Below, one piece after another: positions 1 through 8,689 of a DNA stretch of 64,000 nt (position 1 is the first letter of the stretch; each line of letters opens with the position of its first letter). Under the pieces are notes generated by a model that saw nothing but the letters and a program-made list of their open reading frames with translations, searched no databases and was not told where the DNA came from. Source of the DNA: Candidatus Methylomirabilis sp. (lineage in GTDB: Bacteria > Methylomirabilota > Methylomirabilia > Methylomirabilales > Methylomirabilaceae); assembly GCA_002634395.1 (NCBI GenBank), contig NSJM01000003.1:1-64000 (forward strand), written 5' to 3'. Position numbers and translations under genes: made by a program.

Positions 1-8
1 AGAATTAC

Positions 9-36
9 TTGACTAATTTTGGGTGGGATGTAGAAT
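9..36 (+). promoter_or_regulatory. sigma-70 type promoter of the tRNA-Val gene
   Basis: A TTGACT box (9-14) and a TAGAAT box (31-36) are separated by 16 bases. The expected transcription start is near 43, about ten bases before the mature tRNA 5' end at 54. Seen by eye; no promoter model was run. Confidence 0.6.
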
Positions 37-53
37 AAGCTACCCGACAGATT

Positions 54-129
54 GGGCGGTTAGCTCAGTCGGGAGAGCGCCGCCTTCACACGGCGGAGGT
101 CACTGGTTCGATCCCAGTACCGCCCACCA
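54..129 (+). tRNA. tRNA-Val (anticodon CAC)
   Basis: The acceptor arms GGGCGGT (54-60) and ACCGCCC (119-125) pair perfectly. They are followed by discriminator A126 and an encoded CCA (127-129). The anticodon stem CCGCC/GGCGG (80-84/92-96) closes the loop TTCACAC, giving anticodon CAC at 87-89 (valine, codon GTG). The T-arm GGTTCGATCC motif is intact. The total length of 76 bases is standard. Confidence 0.97.
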
Positions 130-305
130 TATAACGCTCATCTGATCAGCCTCGAAGTTATTTCTGGATTTCATTTGTGCACGCCATGAGTCGAAGTACC
201 CCTCGCAAGCAGCTTGGTCGTTTCTGGTATTTTAAGGAGAATACGGAAAGCGGTTGCCGAGTATTTTTCTACGCCTTGTAGAATTGAAGCAGGAGGCACG
301 GACCG

Positions 306-647
306 ATGGAACCGCGTCCTGATCATACGACAACCAAGGACAGGATCGAGGAGATGATCCGGAGGATCGCGGAGAGATTCCAGCCTGAACGGATCATCCT
401 GTTCGGTTCCCATGCGCGCGGGACTGCCGGGCCGGACAGCGATGTAGACTTACTGGTGGTCATGGAGGTTTCCGGCGGTAAGCGACAGCAGGCTGTAGAA
501 ATTGACCTGGCGCTTGCCGACGTCGGACTGCCTAAGGATGTAATTGTCGTTACTCCGGAGGACGTGGCACGGTACCGAGAACTCGTGGGAACGATCATCC
601 GGCCTGCCCTACTCGAAGGGAAGGTTGTGTATGAGCGGGCAGCCTGA
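306..647 (+). CDS. MNT-type nucleotidyltransferase (MntA-like antitoxin)
   Basis: This 113-aa minimal nucleotidyltransferase is half of a MNT/HEPN pair. The signature GS-x10-DVD is complete (GSHARG...DSDVDLLV, roughly residues 36-52), so it should bind nucleotide and metal. In characterised MntA-HepT modules the MNT protein AMPylates and neutralises the HEPN RNase; applying that here is inference. An AGGAGG Shine-Dalgarno at 290-295 precedes the ATG by about ten bases. The gene overlaps the HEPN ORF by 17 bases, so the two are translationally coupled. Similar MNT/HEPN pairs have also been annotated as nucleotide-binding proteins without toxicity. Confidence 0.88.
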   Translation: MEPRPDHTTTKDRIEEMIRRIAERFQPERIILFGSHARGTAGPDSDVDLLVVMEVSGGKRQQAVEIDLALADVGLPKDVIVVTPEDVARYRELVGTIIRPALLEGKVVYERAA

Positions 648-1047
648 GATCTTGCACCTAGTCCGGCAATGGATCGAGAGAGCTGAGGAGGATCTTACCA
701 ATGCGCAACATACACTCACGCTGCACGAGCATTGCCCGCTGACCACAGTCTGTTTTCATGCGCAGCAGTGCGCGGAGAAGTACCTCAAGGCCCTTCTGAC
801 ATTTCATACGGTGCCATTTCCGAAAACCCACGACTTAGCGGAGTTGCTGCGTCTTGTGCCAGAAACAGGATCTCTGACTATTCCGCTGAAGGAGATCGTC
901 GTGATCAACCGCTATGCTATTGAAGCACGCTACCCTGGTGACTGGGAGCCGATCACGCGTACCGAAGCAGAGCGTGCGGTGGTCATCGCCAGAACGGTTC
1001 GCTCTGCCGTCAGGTCCGCGCTTCCGAAGGAGACCACGCGAGGATAA
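631..1047 (+). CDS. HEPN domain protein (HepT-like partner of the MNT protein)
   Basis: This 138-aa protein matches the HEPN family (PF05168 type). It has an N-terminal helix with WIERAEEDL, the central CFHAQQCAEKYLKALL helix, KTHDLAELL, and the C-terminal RYAIEARYPGDW. I chose ATG 631, inside the end of the MNT gene, because the family begins there; the longer reading frame upstream is the shadow of the MNT gene. The canonical RNase motif R-x4-6-H of toxic HEPN proteins is not visible, so nuclease activity is doubtful. It is the second gene of a coupled two-gene unit placed between tRNA-Val and the biotin operon. Confidence 0.85.
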   Translation: MSGQPEILHLVRQWIERAEEDLTNAQHTLTLHEHCPLTTVCFHAQQCAEKYLKALLTFHTVPFPKTHDLAELLRLVPETGSLTIPLKEIVVINRYAIEARYPGDWEPITRTEAERAVVIARTVRSAVRSALPKETTRG

Positions 1048-1079
1048 AGCCGGAGTGCCGGCGTGGAGGTATCGAAGCT

Positions 1080-2141
1080 GTGCAGTCAGACGGTATGACG
1101 GAACGGGTGCGGCGGATCGGCGAGCGGGTGCTCGCCGGAGGGACGCCGACGTTCGAGGAGGCCGTCGAACTCTTCGAACGGTCCGATTATGACGTCTATG
1201 AGTTGTTTCAGACGGCGAATCGTCTCCGGCTGAATCGATTCGGCAACCGGATCCATCTGTGCGGCATCGTCAACGCGAAGAGCGGCGGCTGCCCGGAGGA
1301 CTGTAGCTTCTGCAGCCAGTCGGCGCGCCAAGCCACCGATGTGACCAGGTACGACGTCATCGCTTCCGATGAGATGGTGATGGCTGCAAGGCAGGTGCGG
1401 GCGTACGGTGCCGTTGCGCTTGGAGTCGTGACCGCGGGGCGCGGCTATACTGCCGGGTCCGAAGATTTTCACCGGCTTGTCGAGGGGATTCGGGCCATTG
1501 CGCAGGACGGTCTGGTCGAGGGGCATGCCTCGCTCGGCATTATGGGCGGCGAGGAGTTCCGACAGCTCAAGGCGGCCGGCCTCACGACGTTCAACCACAA
1601 TCTGGAAACCGGCCGCTCCTACTTTCCGAACATCTGCACGACCCACACCTATGACGAGCGGGTTGCGACCATTAAGGCGGCCAAGGCCGCAGGGATCAGG
1701 GCGTGCAGTGGAGGAGTCTTCGGGATGGGTGAGGCCCCCAGACATCGCGCCGAGCTGGCTTTTGCCCTGAAAGAGCTGGACGTCGACGAGGTCCCCCTGA
1801 ACTTCCTGATCGCTGTCGATGGGACCAGCCTGGCGAATATCGTCCCGCTCTCACCGCGCGAGATCTTGAAGGTCATTGCCCTCTTTCGCTGGATCCTCCC
1901 GACCAAGAATATCTTCATCTGTGCCGGCAGAGCGCTGCTGGGCGAATTGCACCCGATGATCTTTTTTGCCGGCGCAAGCGGGGTCATGGTGGGCGACTTC
2001 CTGACCACCAGGAACCGAAGCGTAAGCGACGACCTCAAGATGTTTCATGATCTGGGGCTTGATTGTGGCGAATCGTTGCTCGCTTCGGAACGCCACGCCC
2101 CCACCGCTTCGACAGGCCTCACCACAGGCGCTGCGCTCTGA
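1080..2141 (+). CDS. bioB: biotin synthase
   Basis: A radical-SAM enzyme that inserts sulfur into dethiobiotin to form biotin. The [4Fe-4S]/SAM motif GGCPEDCSFCSQS is present with cysteines 71, 75 and 78. Later conserved blocks (FNHNLETGRSYF, GVFGMGE, VPLNFL, NRSVSDDL) and the 353-aa length fit BioB. I prefer GTG 1080 because GGAGGT at 1065-1070 lies nine bases upstream. ATG 1095 is an alternative giving the N-terminus MTERVRRIG. It heads a bioB-bioA-bioD operon, with the next gene eight bases away. No bioF or bioC is in the window. Confidence 0.95.
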   Translation: MQSDGMTERVRRIGERVLAGGTPTFEEAVELFERSDYDVYELFQTANRLRLNRFGNRIHLCGIVNAKSGGCPEDCSFCSQSARQATDVTRYDVIASDEMVMAARQVRAYGAVALGVVTAGRGYTAGSEDFHRLVEGIRAIAQDGLVEGHASLGIMGGEEFRQLKAAGLTTFNHNLETGRSYFPNICTTHTYDERVATIKAAKAAGIRACSGGVFGMGEAPRHRAELAFALKELDVDEVPLNFLIAVDGTSLANIVPLSPREILKVIALFRWILPTKNIFICAGRALLGELHPMIFFAGASGVMVGDFLTTRNRSVSDDLKMFHDLGLDCGESLLASERHAPTASTGLTTGAAL

Positions 2142-2149
2142 CCCTCGCC

Positions 2150-3496
2150 ATGGCCTCACGCAGCCATCGGCTCCGGCAGGATGACAAACGCTACGTCTGG
2201 CACCCGTTCACCCAGATGCAGGACTGGCTGCAGGAGCGCCACCCGATCATCGAACGGGGCGAGGGGAGTACCCTCATCGACGTGGATGGGCGTTCCTACC
2301 TGGACGGCGTCTCCTCGCTGTGGGTGACGGTCCATGGCCACCGCAACGCAGTCATCGATCGGGCCATCCGTACCCAACTCGGAAAGATCGCGCACACCAC
2401 CTTTCTGGGGCTTTCGCACCCGCTCGCCATTGACCTGGCCAGGGCGCTTGTCCTGGTCGCCCCGAAAGGGCTCACCAAGGTTTTTTACTCCGACAACGGC
2501 TCGACTGCCGTCGAGATCGCGCTCAAGATGGCGTTTCAGTACTGGCAGCAGCGAGGCGGAACGTTTCGCCGTAAGAGGCGGTTCATCGCCCTGGAAGAGG
2601 CGTATCACGGCGACACCCTGGGCGCGGTCAGCGTAGGCGGGATCGATCTGTTCCATCAGCTTTACCGGCCGCTCCTCTTCCCGATCCGGCGGATTCCGTC
2701 GCCGTATCGGGCGCCATGGGACCGCCGCCGCCGGCTCGACCCGCTTGTGCGACTGGAGTCGATCCTGGCGCGCGATCATGATCGGGTGGCGGGTCTGGTG
2801 ATGGAGCCTTTGATGCAGGGTGCAGCCGGGATGCTCCCCTCGCCGCCGGGCTTTCTCAATGCCGTGCGATCGCTCTGCTCGCAGTACAATGTCCTCCTGA
2901 TCGTGGACGAAGTCGCCACCGGTTTCGGCCGGACCGGGACGATGTTTGCCTGCGAGCAGGAGGGGGTCACGCCGGACCTGCTTTGCCTCGCGAAGGGGCT
3001 GACCGGCGGCTACTTGCCGCTGGCCGCAACGCTCACAACGCAGCAGATCTTCGACGGCTTCTGCGCCCCCTATGAAAACAAAAAAGCCTTCTTTCATGGG
3101 CATAGCTACACCGCCAATCCGCTGGCCTGCGCCGCGGCTCTCGCGAACCTCCAGTGTTTTCAGCGGGACCAGACCCTCAAGCGGTTACAGCCCAAGATCG
3201 CGTTGCTCCGTCGGGAACTCGAATCGCTGCGATCGCTGCCGCATGTGGGCGACATCCGACAGGTGGGGTTTATGGTGGGGATCGAGCTGATGCACGATCC
3301 GGCCCAGGGAACGCCGTACCCCTATGAGGCGAAGATCGGAATTCGGACGATCCTCGAGGCCCGGCGGCGAGGGCTGATTATCCGACCGCTGGGCAACGTC
3401 ATCGTGCTGATGCCGCCCCTGTCGATCTCTCAAAGAGACATCGTCAGGATGGTTCGCATTGTCGGTGACTCCATCAGGGCCGCAACGGAGAGATGA
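2150..3496 (+). CDS. bioA: adenosylmethionine-8-amino-7-oxononanoate aminotransferase
   Basis: A class III PLP aminotransferase that converts KAPA to DAPA, normally with SAM as amino donor. Visible marks are VWHPFTQMQDW at the N-terminus, GVSSLWVTVHGH, YSDNGSTAVEIALKM, IVDEVATGFGRTG, and the PLP lysine K282 in LAKGLTGGYLPL. The length of 448 aa is normal. The open frame extends back to 2063 inside bioB, but ATG 2150 gives a standard BioA N-terminus. The gene ends in an ATGA overlap with bioD, so the two are translationally coupled. Confidence 0.95.
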   Translation: MASRSHRLRQDDKRYVWHPFTQMQDWLQERHPIIERGEGSTLIDVDGRSYLDGVSSLWVTVHGHRNAVIDRAIRTQLGKIAHTTFLGLSHPLAIDLARALVLVAPKGLTKVFYSDNGSTAVEIALKMAFQYWQQRGGTFRRKRRFIALEEAYHGDTLGAVSVGGIDLFHQLYRPLLFPIRRIPSPYRAPWDRRRRLDPLVRLESILARDHDRVAGLVMEPLMQGAAGMLPSPPGFLNAVRSLCSQYNVLLIVDEVATGFGRTGTMFACEQEGVTPDLLCLAKGLTGGYLPLAATLTTQQIFDGFCAPYENKKAFFHGHSYTANPLACAAALANLQCFQRDQTLKRLQPKIALLRRELESLRSLPHVGDIRQVGFMVGIELMHDPAQGTPYPYEAKIGIRTILEARRRGLIIRPLGNVIVLMPPLSISQRDIVRMVRIVGDSIRAATER

Positions 3497-4227
3497 AAGG
3501 CGCGATGGGCGAGGGTCTTTTTGTGACCGGGACGGATACGGGCGTTGGGAAGACGCTGATCACGGCCGGGCTTGCGCATGCCCTGCGGATGAGGGGGATC
3601 GACGTTGGGGTGATGAAGCTGGTCGAGACCGGCTGCCCTACCCGAAATGGGCGCCTGCGGCCGCCGGATGCTCTCGCGCTGCGTGAGGCGGCAGGATTGC
3701 GGGACGCCCTTGACCTGATCAATCCGTATCGCTTCCGCGAGCCGTTGGCCCCTATGGTTGCGGCTGAACAGTCACGACGATCCATCGATGTCGAGCGTGT
3801 ACTGACATGCTTTGATCGTCTCGCCGATCGGCATACGGTGATGCTGGTGGAGGGGGCCGGCGGCCTGTTGGTGCCCATCACCGAAAAGGTGTCGTTCCTC
3901 GATCTGGCAATCCGGTTGCAACTCCCTCTACTCGTTGTAATTGGGTCCAGGCTTGGTGCGCTGAACCATGCCAGATTGACCGTTGACGCCGCGCTTCATG
4001 CCCGCGTCATGGTAGCAGGGGCAATCCTGAACTGCCCCAGCGACGAGCGCTCGGCCGCTCGGACGGCAAATCTTTCGGCTCTCCGCCGCCTCTTGCCGAT
4101 TCCGGTCCTTGGAGAGATCCCGCATCTGTCCGGCCCCAGCGGACACGCGCTGTGGCGAAGTCGTGTCCTGCAGCGCATCCTGACGTCATATCTCGAAGAT
4201 CCGTTCGCGGAACTGATGAGGAGGTGA
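3493..4227 (+). CDS. bioD: ATP-dependent dethiobiotin synthetase
   Basis: Closes the ureido ring of dethiobiotin from DAPA, CO2 and ATP. The P-loop GTDTGVGKT (residues 13-21), VMKLVETGC, EGAGGLLVPI and the GALNHARLT block are typical of BioD. The length of 244 aa is slightly longer than the E. coli enzyme. ATG 3493 overlaps the bioA stop by four bases; ATG 3505 is a possible internal alternative. The last codons contain the GAGGAGG-like ribosome site for rlpA, so the four genes are probably one transcript. Confidence 0.94.
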   Translation: MKGAMGEGLFVTGTDTGVGKTLITAGLAHALRMRGIDVGVMKLVETGCPTRNGRLRPPDALALREAAGLRDALDLINPYRFREPLAPMVAAEQSRRSIDVERVLTCFDRLADRHTVMLVEGAGGLLVPITEKVSFLDLAIRLQLPLLVVIGSRLGALNHARLTVDAALHARVMVAGAILNCPSDERSAARTANLSALRRLLPIPVLGEIPHLSGPSGHALWRSRVLQRILTSYLEDPFAELMRR

Positions 4228-4231
4228 ACCG

Positions 4232-4891
4232 GTGCTGATCATACGACGACCCGCGATACTTACGTTCCCGCTGCTCTGCCTCGTATTCCTGACGTCGTGT
4301 GCGCTGTTCGGCCAAGGGCCGCGCGCCTGGGAGGATCCGTCCGGCGAGAAGGGGCTGGCGTCGTGGTATGGTCATCCGTACCATGGTCGCCGCACCAGCA
4401 ATGGCGAGGTCTACGATATGTATCAACTGACGGCGGCCCACCGCGAGATCCCGCTTGGAAGCTGGGTGGAGGTGACCAATCTCAATAATGGCCGGTCCCT
4501 TACGGTCAGGATCAACGATCGGGGGCCGTTCGTGGATGGGCGGGTTATCGACCTGTCGTATGCCTCCGGTACGCTGCTCGGTGTAATAGGACCCGGGGTG
4601 GTGCCGGTCAGAGTTCGCCTTACCCAGGCGCCACAAGGTAGCGTGAGCCCTGGCCGGTATTCGATACAGGTCGGCTCATTTGCCGCAGAGGCGAATGCGC
4701 TCGCGCTGAAAGCAGAGCTGGAGCAGAAGGCTGCTGGCGTTCACCTCGTGAAAGCTCTGGTTGGTGAAGAGGTGTATTATCGAATCCGGGTCGGACAGTT
4801 TACTTCACGCGCCGAGGCCAAGACCGCAGCGGAACGACTGGCCTCCCTGGGCTATCGAGTCCTGATCATGGGTCCTGAAGACCGCTCCTGA
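4232..4891 (+). CDS. rlpA: RlpA-like septal lipoprotein with SPOR domain
   Basis: A rare lipoprotein A homologue; in Pseudomonas RlpA is a septal lytic transglycosylase acting on denuded glycan. A lipoprotein signal peptide ends in LTSC (lipobox near residues 20-23). The double-psi beta-barrel domain follows (GLASWYGHPYHGRRTSNGE, the H of TAAHREIPLG, the D of RINDRGPFVDGRVIDLS). A C-terminal SPOR domain starts near residue 140 (RYSIQVGSFA). GTG 4232 follows a GAGGAGGTGAA ribosome site overlapping the end of bioD. Its function is unrelated to biotin; only the position is shared. Confidence 0.9.
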   Translation: MLIIRRPAILTFPLLCLVFLTSCALFGQGPRAWEDPSGEKGLASWYGHPYHGRRTSNGEVYDMYQLTAAHREIPLGSWVEVTNLNNGRSLTVRINDRGPFVDGRVIDLSYASGTLLGVIGPGVVPVRVRLTQAPQGSVSPGRYSIQVGSFAAEANALALKAELEQKAAGVHLVKALVGEEVYYRIRVGQFTSRAEAKTAAERLASLGYRVLIMGPEDRS

Positions 4892-4937
4892 GGCGCTCCG
4901 AAGACTCAATCGATACAATAGACTCGACAGACGCGTG

Positions 4938-4957
4938 CCCCCCTTTAGCAAAGGGGG
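4938..4957. repeat. dispersed C-rich/G-rich hairpin repeat
   Basis: CCCCCTTT (4939-4946) and AAAGGGGG (4950-4957) form a perfect 8-bp stem around AGC, followed by a second G-rich run. The same sequence type is a familiar scattered intergenic element in many bacterial genomes. It lies between rlpA and the decayed REC gene and may end transcription from the biotin operon; there is no clear T-run. Confidence 0.6.
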
Positions 4958-5008
4958 ATACGGGGGGATTTCAGTCGTGGGCGATTTTCTGAACAATCCG
5001 AGGGAGTC

Positions 5009-5727
5009 ATGGCGAATCAGACGGTCCTCGTCGTAGATGATAACGCGCAGAACGTTGAGTTGCTGACGGCCCTGATGCAGGTCGAGGGGTATGAGGTTGT
5101 GGTGGCCGCTAACGGCCTGGAGGCCATGGCTCAGGTGGCCGCCTTCACTCCGGACCTGATCCTCCTGGACATCATGATGCCGAAGCTGGATGGCTATGGG
5201 GTCTGCCGCCGCCTGAAACAGGAGGCGTCGACCCGCCTGGTGCCGATCGTCTTGCTCACCGCTCCAGGGGTGGAAGAAGCCAGAATCCAAGGGATCGAGG
5301 CGGAATCCTGCACGACTTGGGGAAGATCGGGATCCCGGATGCGATCCTCCTGAAACCAGGTAGCCTCAACAAGGCGGAGTGGGTGATTATGCGCGAGCGC
5401 CCGGTGATCGGCGAGCGGATCTGCCTGTCGCGACGATCGTTACGGCGAGTTCTACCGATTATCCGCTATCACCACGAGCGGTGGGATGGGAGCGGTTACC
5501 CTGACGGCCTCGCGGGGGAGGCGATCCCGCTCACCGCGAGGATTCTACGGATCATCGACATCTTCGATGCGCTGAGGACCGCACGACCATACAAGCCTGC
5601 ACTGTCGCTACAAACTGCGTGCGCCGTCCTGCGGGATGAGGTGGTGTGCGGCTGGCGTGATCCCGCCGTGGTGGAGCCGGGTGAGCTGCCGGAGGTCCCG
5701 GAGCCTGCCAGTGGAACAGCGGCATGA
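5009..5727 (+). pseudogene. decayed response regulator with HD-GYP domain (out-of-frame internal deletion)
   Basis: The first part (from ATG 5009) is a receiver domain with VLVVDDN, the phospho-acceptor in [15 protein letters not shown], and PIVLLTA. It runs out of homology at about 5300 and stops at 5353. The +2 frame from about 5302 encodes the rest of an HD-GYP phosphodiesterase: [42 protein letters not shown]. The end of REC and the start of the HD domain are missing at the junction, and the frame changes there. I read this as a deletion that left two short ORFs. The REC part could still be made as a stand-alone protein. It is followed by an overlapping histidine kinase gene. Confidence 0.75.
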
Positions 5728-7817
5728 GGCGGATTCGGGACTGGAGTATCCGTGCGCGCTTTGTCCTGGCGTTCGGTGGGATTCTGATCCTCTTTGTCGC
5801 TTTTACGAGCATTGGTCTGATCGCATCCCGCGCCATCCGCCAGGGTCTGTCAACTATCCATGAGGAGACAGTGCTCGATTTGGAACACGCGGTGAATCTG
5901 AAGCTTTCAAGGGATCAGCTTATGCTGGCGATGAAAGACTACATGGTTGCCGGAGGTCTCAAAGAGCGGATGCAGGTCGAGCGATACGCGGCCCATTTTG
6001 AAGCGGCATTCAGATCACTAGCCGCTACGCCATCTCAGGGCGCAGAGGAGCGACAGGCAATCGAGGCGCTGAGGGGCACAGCTTCTCGTATTGAGGCGCG
6101 CAGCCAGGAAGTGCTGGCTGCGCCAGACCCTCTGACACATCGCGATACGCGTGCGATGATAGAGGGGCTGATTCGCATGAGTGATCATGCAGAGCCTCTG
6201 CTGCAGCGGCTCCAGGAAATCCATCTGAGTAAAATCAAAACACTGGCGCAACGCGCGTCCGGCCTGAGCCGCCAGGCTGAGACGACGACCCTTGCCGCTG
6301 TTCTTCTGGGCGCAGTCGGAGCTGTTGCCTTGAGTTCTCTATTCTCCGGCTGGTTAAGCCGTCCCATCCGAGCCATCGCACAAGGGAGTCGTCGTCTGGC
6401 CGAGGGGAATCTCTCCCAGCGGGTCGATGTGAATACCGGCGGTGAGCTGGGGGAGGCGGCTGTCGCCTTCAACGCAATGGCCGAGCGGCTGGAGACCTCA
6501 ACCATTGAGAAAAAGACGCTCTACGACGCTGCTGCCCAGAGGGCTGAGCGAATCGCGGCGATTAATCGGCTTATTACGGTGATCAGCTCATCGCTCGATC
6601 TTGACGCGGTCTACAACGCCTTTGCCGAGGAGTTGAAGCCGTTCCTGCCATTCACCCGGATGGGGATTATTGTCCCTGAGACCCCAGGAAAGCGGCTCAG
6701 GGTCTTGCAGCTTGCGGCCGATCAACCCGGCACGGCCAAAGTTGGAAAGGTGTGGTCGAGTCAGAAAGGCACCGGCATCGAGTGGGTCATGACGCACCGG
6801 CAACCCCATATCGAATCGGACCTGGCCGAGACGCGGCTGTTCGTCGAAGATGAGATCGTTCTGAGCGAAGGGATGCGCTCTACCGCCCGTCTCCCGTTGA
6901 TCGTGAAGGGGGAGGTCGTTGGCGCCTTCTTTCTGGACGATGTCGTGCCTGGTCGTTATACTGAGGGCGATCTCGACCTTCTCGTTCCCCTCGGGGAGCA
7001 GTTAGCCATCGCTATCGAGAACGCCCGGCTCCATGATGAGTTGGAGCGGAAGGTGGAGGAACGAACCATGGCGCTCCAGCAAACGCAGGCCCAGCTCATC
7101 CAGTCGGGGAAGCTGGCCGCCGTGGGGACCCTGGCTGCCGGGGTAGCGCACGAGCTGAACCAGCCCCTGATGGTCATTCGGGGCTATGCCCAGGAGCTGC
7201 TGGCCGACGAGCGGGTAGCCTGCGAGGAGATCCGTGAGGACCTGCGGCGGATCGAGGCGCAGACCACCCGAATGGCGGCCATCATTAACCACCTCCGTGA
7301 CTTCTCTCGCCAGTCCAGGGGGAAGCGAGAGGTTACGGACTTGAACCGGGTGGTAACGGATGCGCTCACCTTTCTTGCCCAGCAGCTCAAGACCAAAAAT
7401 ATTGCCGTAGTCCAGGAGCTACTCCCTGCACTTCCACCGGTCTGGGCCGATCCGATGCAGATCGAGCAGGTGTTCTTGAACCTGGTCACGAACGCGCGTG
7501 ACGCCATGGAAGAGGATGGGGCGGGGACCATCACCATCCGCACCGAACTGGCTGCCGGCGGCCGGGTGGGGCTTAGTGTCACCGACACCGGCCCCGGCAT
7601 CCCCTCGGATCTGCAGACGCGGATCTTTGATCCCTTTTTTACGACGAAAGAGGTCGGCAAGGGAACGGGTCTCGGTCTGAGCATCTGCCATGGGATTGTT
7701 GAGGAGCATGGGGGAGCGCTTACGATGGAGAGCCCGACGACTGATGGAAGGGGCGCCCGATTCTCGATTGCCTTGCCATGCTCCCTCCGGGATGATAATC
7801 AGGGTGACCGGGTATGA
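5724..7817 (+). CDS. membrane histidine kinase with HAMP and GAF domains
   Basis: A 697-aa sensor kinase. It has a first membrane segment (about residues 12-34), a periplasmic helical region (about 35-185), a second membrane segment (about 187-210), a HAMP domain (about 211-262) and a GAF domain (about 285-440). A short coiled coil follows, then HisKA with the phospho-accepting His476 in [10 protein letters not shown]. The HATPase domain has [17 protein letters not shown] and GTGLGLS. All catalytic boxes are intact. ATG 5724 overlaps the end of the HD-GYP remnant, and the gene ends in an ATGA overlap with the response regulator, its likely partner. The signal is unknown. Confidence 0.92.
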   Translation: MRRIRDWSIRARFVLAFGGILILFVAFTSIGLIASRAIRQGLSTIHEETVLDLEHAVNLKLSRDQLMLAMKDYMVAGGLKERMQVERYAAHFEAAFRSLAATPSQGAEERQAIEALRGTASRIEARSQEVLAAPDPLTHRDTRAMIEGLIRMSDHAEPLLQRLQEIHLSKIKTLAQRASGLSRQAETTTLAAVLLGAVGAVALSSLFSGWLSRPIRAIAQGSRRLAEGNLSQRVDVNTGGELGEAAVAFNAMAERLETSTIEKKTLYDAAAQRAERIAAINRLITVISSSLDLDAVYNAFAEELKPFLPFTRMGIIVPETPGKRLRVLQLAADQPGTAKVGKVWSSQKGTGIEWVMTHRQPHIESDLAETRLFVEDEIVLSEGMRSTARLPLIVKGEVVGAFFLDDVVPGRYTEGDLDLLVPLGEQLAIAIENARLHDELERKVEERTMALQQTQAQLIQSGKLAAVGTLAAGVAHELNQPLMVIRGYAQELLADERVACEEIREDLRRIEAQTTRMAAIINHLRDFSRQSRGKREVTDLNRVVTDALTFLAQQLKTKNIAVVQELLPALPPVWADPMQIEQVFLNLVTNARDAMEEDGAGTITIRTELAAGGRVGLSVTDTGPGIPSDLQTRIFDPFFTTKEVGKGTGLGLSICHGIVEEHGGALTMESPTTDGRGARFSIALPCSLRDDNQGDRV

Positions 7818-8494
7818 AGGACGCGCGTATTCTGTTAGTCGATGACGATCCGGAGATCCGCAGACTACTCTCGCGCCGCTTAAGGCGGATGGGATATATG
7901 GTCGAGGAAGCCGGGAACGGGGAGGAGGCCGTGACGCTGGCGCGCAAGGCCGTTCCGGACGTCGTCATCACCGACATGGCCATGCCTTGCCTGGATGGCC
8001 TGGGACTGCTTGAGAAGCTTCGGAGCCTGGACCCCGATCTTCCCGTCATCGTGCTCACCGGGTACGGATCGTTCGATAACGCCATCGCGGCGATGCGAAA
8101 GGGGGTCCTCTTCGACTACCTGCACAAGCCGCTTGAGGACTTGGGTCTGCTGGAGGTGGCGGTTTCCCGGGCGCTGGAGGTCCGGATACTGCGCGCCAGG
8201 GCCAGGGAGGCGGACCAGGTTACCGCGATCCGGGAAATGGCTGTGACCGCGAGCGATAAGATCCTGAATCCCCTGAATATTATCCTTCTCAGCCTGGCGC
8301 GGCTTACCGGCGAAGGGGTCACAGCAGAGACCAAGGCTAAGGCTGTGGCGCACGTTGAAGCGGCTGTTGAGACTATCACCAGGGTCGTCCGGCAGATGCG
8401 TACGGTGGCGCGGTACACGCCTCGCGAGGTCCTCCCCGGTCTCCGGGAGATCGATCTCGATCAAGCCACTGTGGACGAGAAGAGCGATGTCTAA
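7814..8494 (+). CDS. response regulator with a HisKA-like tail lacking the histidine
   Basis: A 226-aa protein. It has an N-terminal receiver domain (VDDDP, phospho-acceptor Asp54 in VVITDMAMP, LTGYGSFDNAI, LHKPLED) followed by about 90 residues that resemble a kinase dimerisation helix pair. Where a kinase would read H-E-x-x-N-P-L the sequence reads D-K-I-L-N-P-L, with Asp148 in place of the histidine. There is no ATPase domain and no DNA-binding domain. It could be a phosphorylated adaptor that docks on, or competes with, the upstream kinase; this is inference. It is coupled to the kinase by ATGA. Confidence 0.85.
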   Translation: MKDARILLVDDDPEIRRLLSRRLRRMGYMVEEAGNGEEAVTLARKAVPDVVITDMAMPCLDGLGLLEKLRSLDPDLPVIVLTGYGSFDNAIAAMRKGVLFDYLHKPLEDLGLLEVAVSRALEVRILRARAREADQVTAIREMAVTASDKILNPLNIILLSLARLTGEGVTAETKAKAVAHVEAAVETITRVVRQMRTVARYTPREVLPGLREIDLDQATVDEKSDV

Positions 8495-8509
8495 TAGCCC
8501 GGAACTCTC

Positions 8510-8689
8510 ATGAGCAGACGGCTTGGCCAGATCCTGATTGACGCTAAGGTCATGCAGCCGGAGCAACTTGCACAAACCCTGACGCTTCAGGGTCCAATTC
8601 CGCAGCCGCTTGGACAACTGCTGGTGAGTCAGGGGTTGGCTATGGAAGAGCAGATCGCGACGTTCCTCGAATGCGGGAAAGCCCAGTAG
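8510..8689 (+). CDS. small protein resembling the MshEN / GspE N-terminal domain (59 aa)
   Basis: An ORF of 59 codons runs from ATG 8510 to TAG 8687-8689. It contains two copies of the pattern seen at the N-terminus of GspE/PilB/MshE ATPases: LGQILIDAKVMQPEQLAQTL and, after a short linker, PLGQLLVSQGLAMEEQIATFL. In MshE this repeat binds cyclic di-GMP. A free-standing copy next to a REC/HD-GYP remnant and a two-component system makes a c-di-GMP link possible but unproven. It starts 15 bases after the response regulator stop, so it is probably cotranscribed. The ribosome site is weak. Confidence 0.6.
   Translation: MSRRLGQILIDAKVMQPEQLAQTLTLQGPIPQPLGQLLVSQGLAMEEQIATFLECGKAQ

Noticed and set aside
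54-129. tRNA-Val as an integration site of a genomic island
   Set aside because: No integrase and no repeated tRNA 3' end were seen downstream within the window.
2156-3103. 315-aa open frame on the minus strand opposite bioA
   Set aside because: Antisense to bioA, low-complexity composition, no family features.
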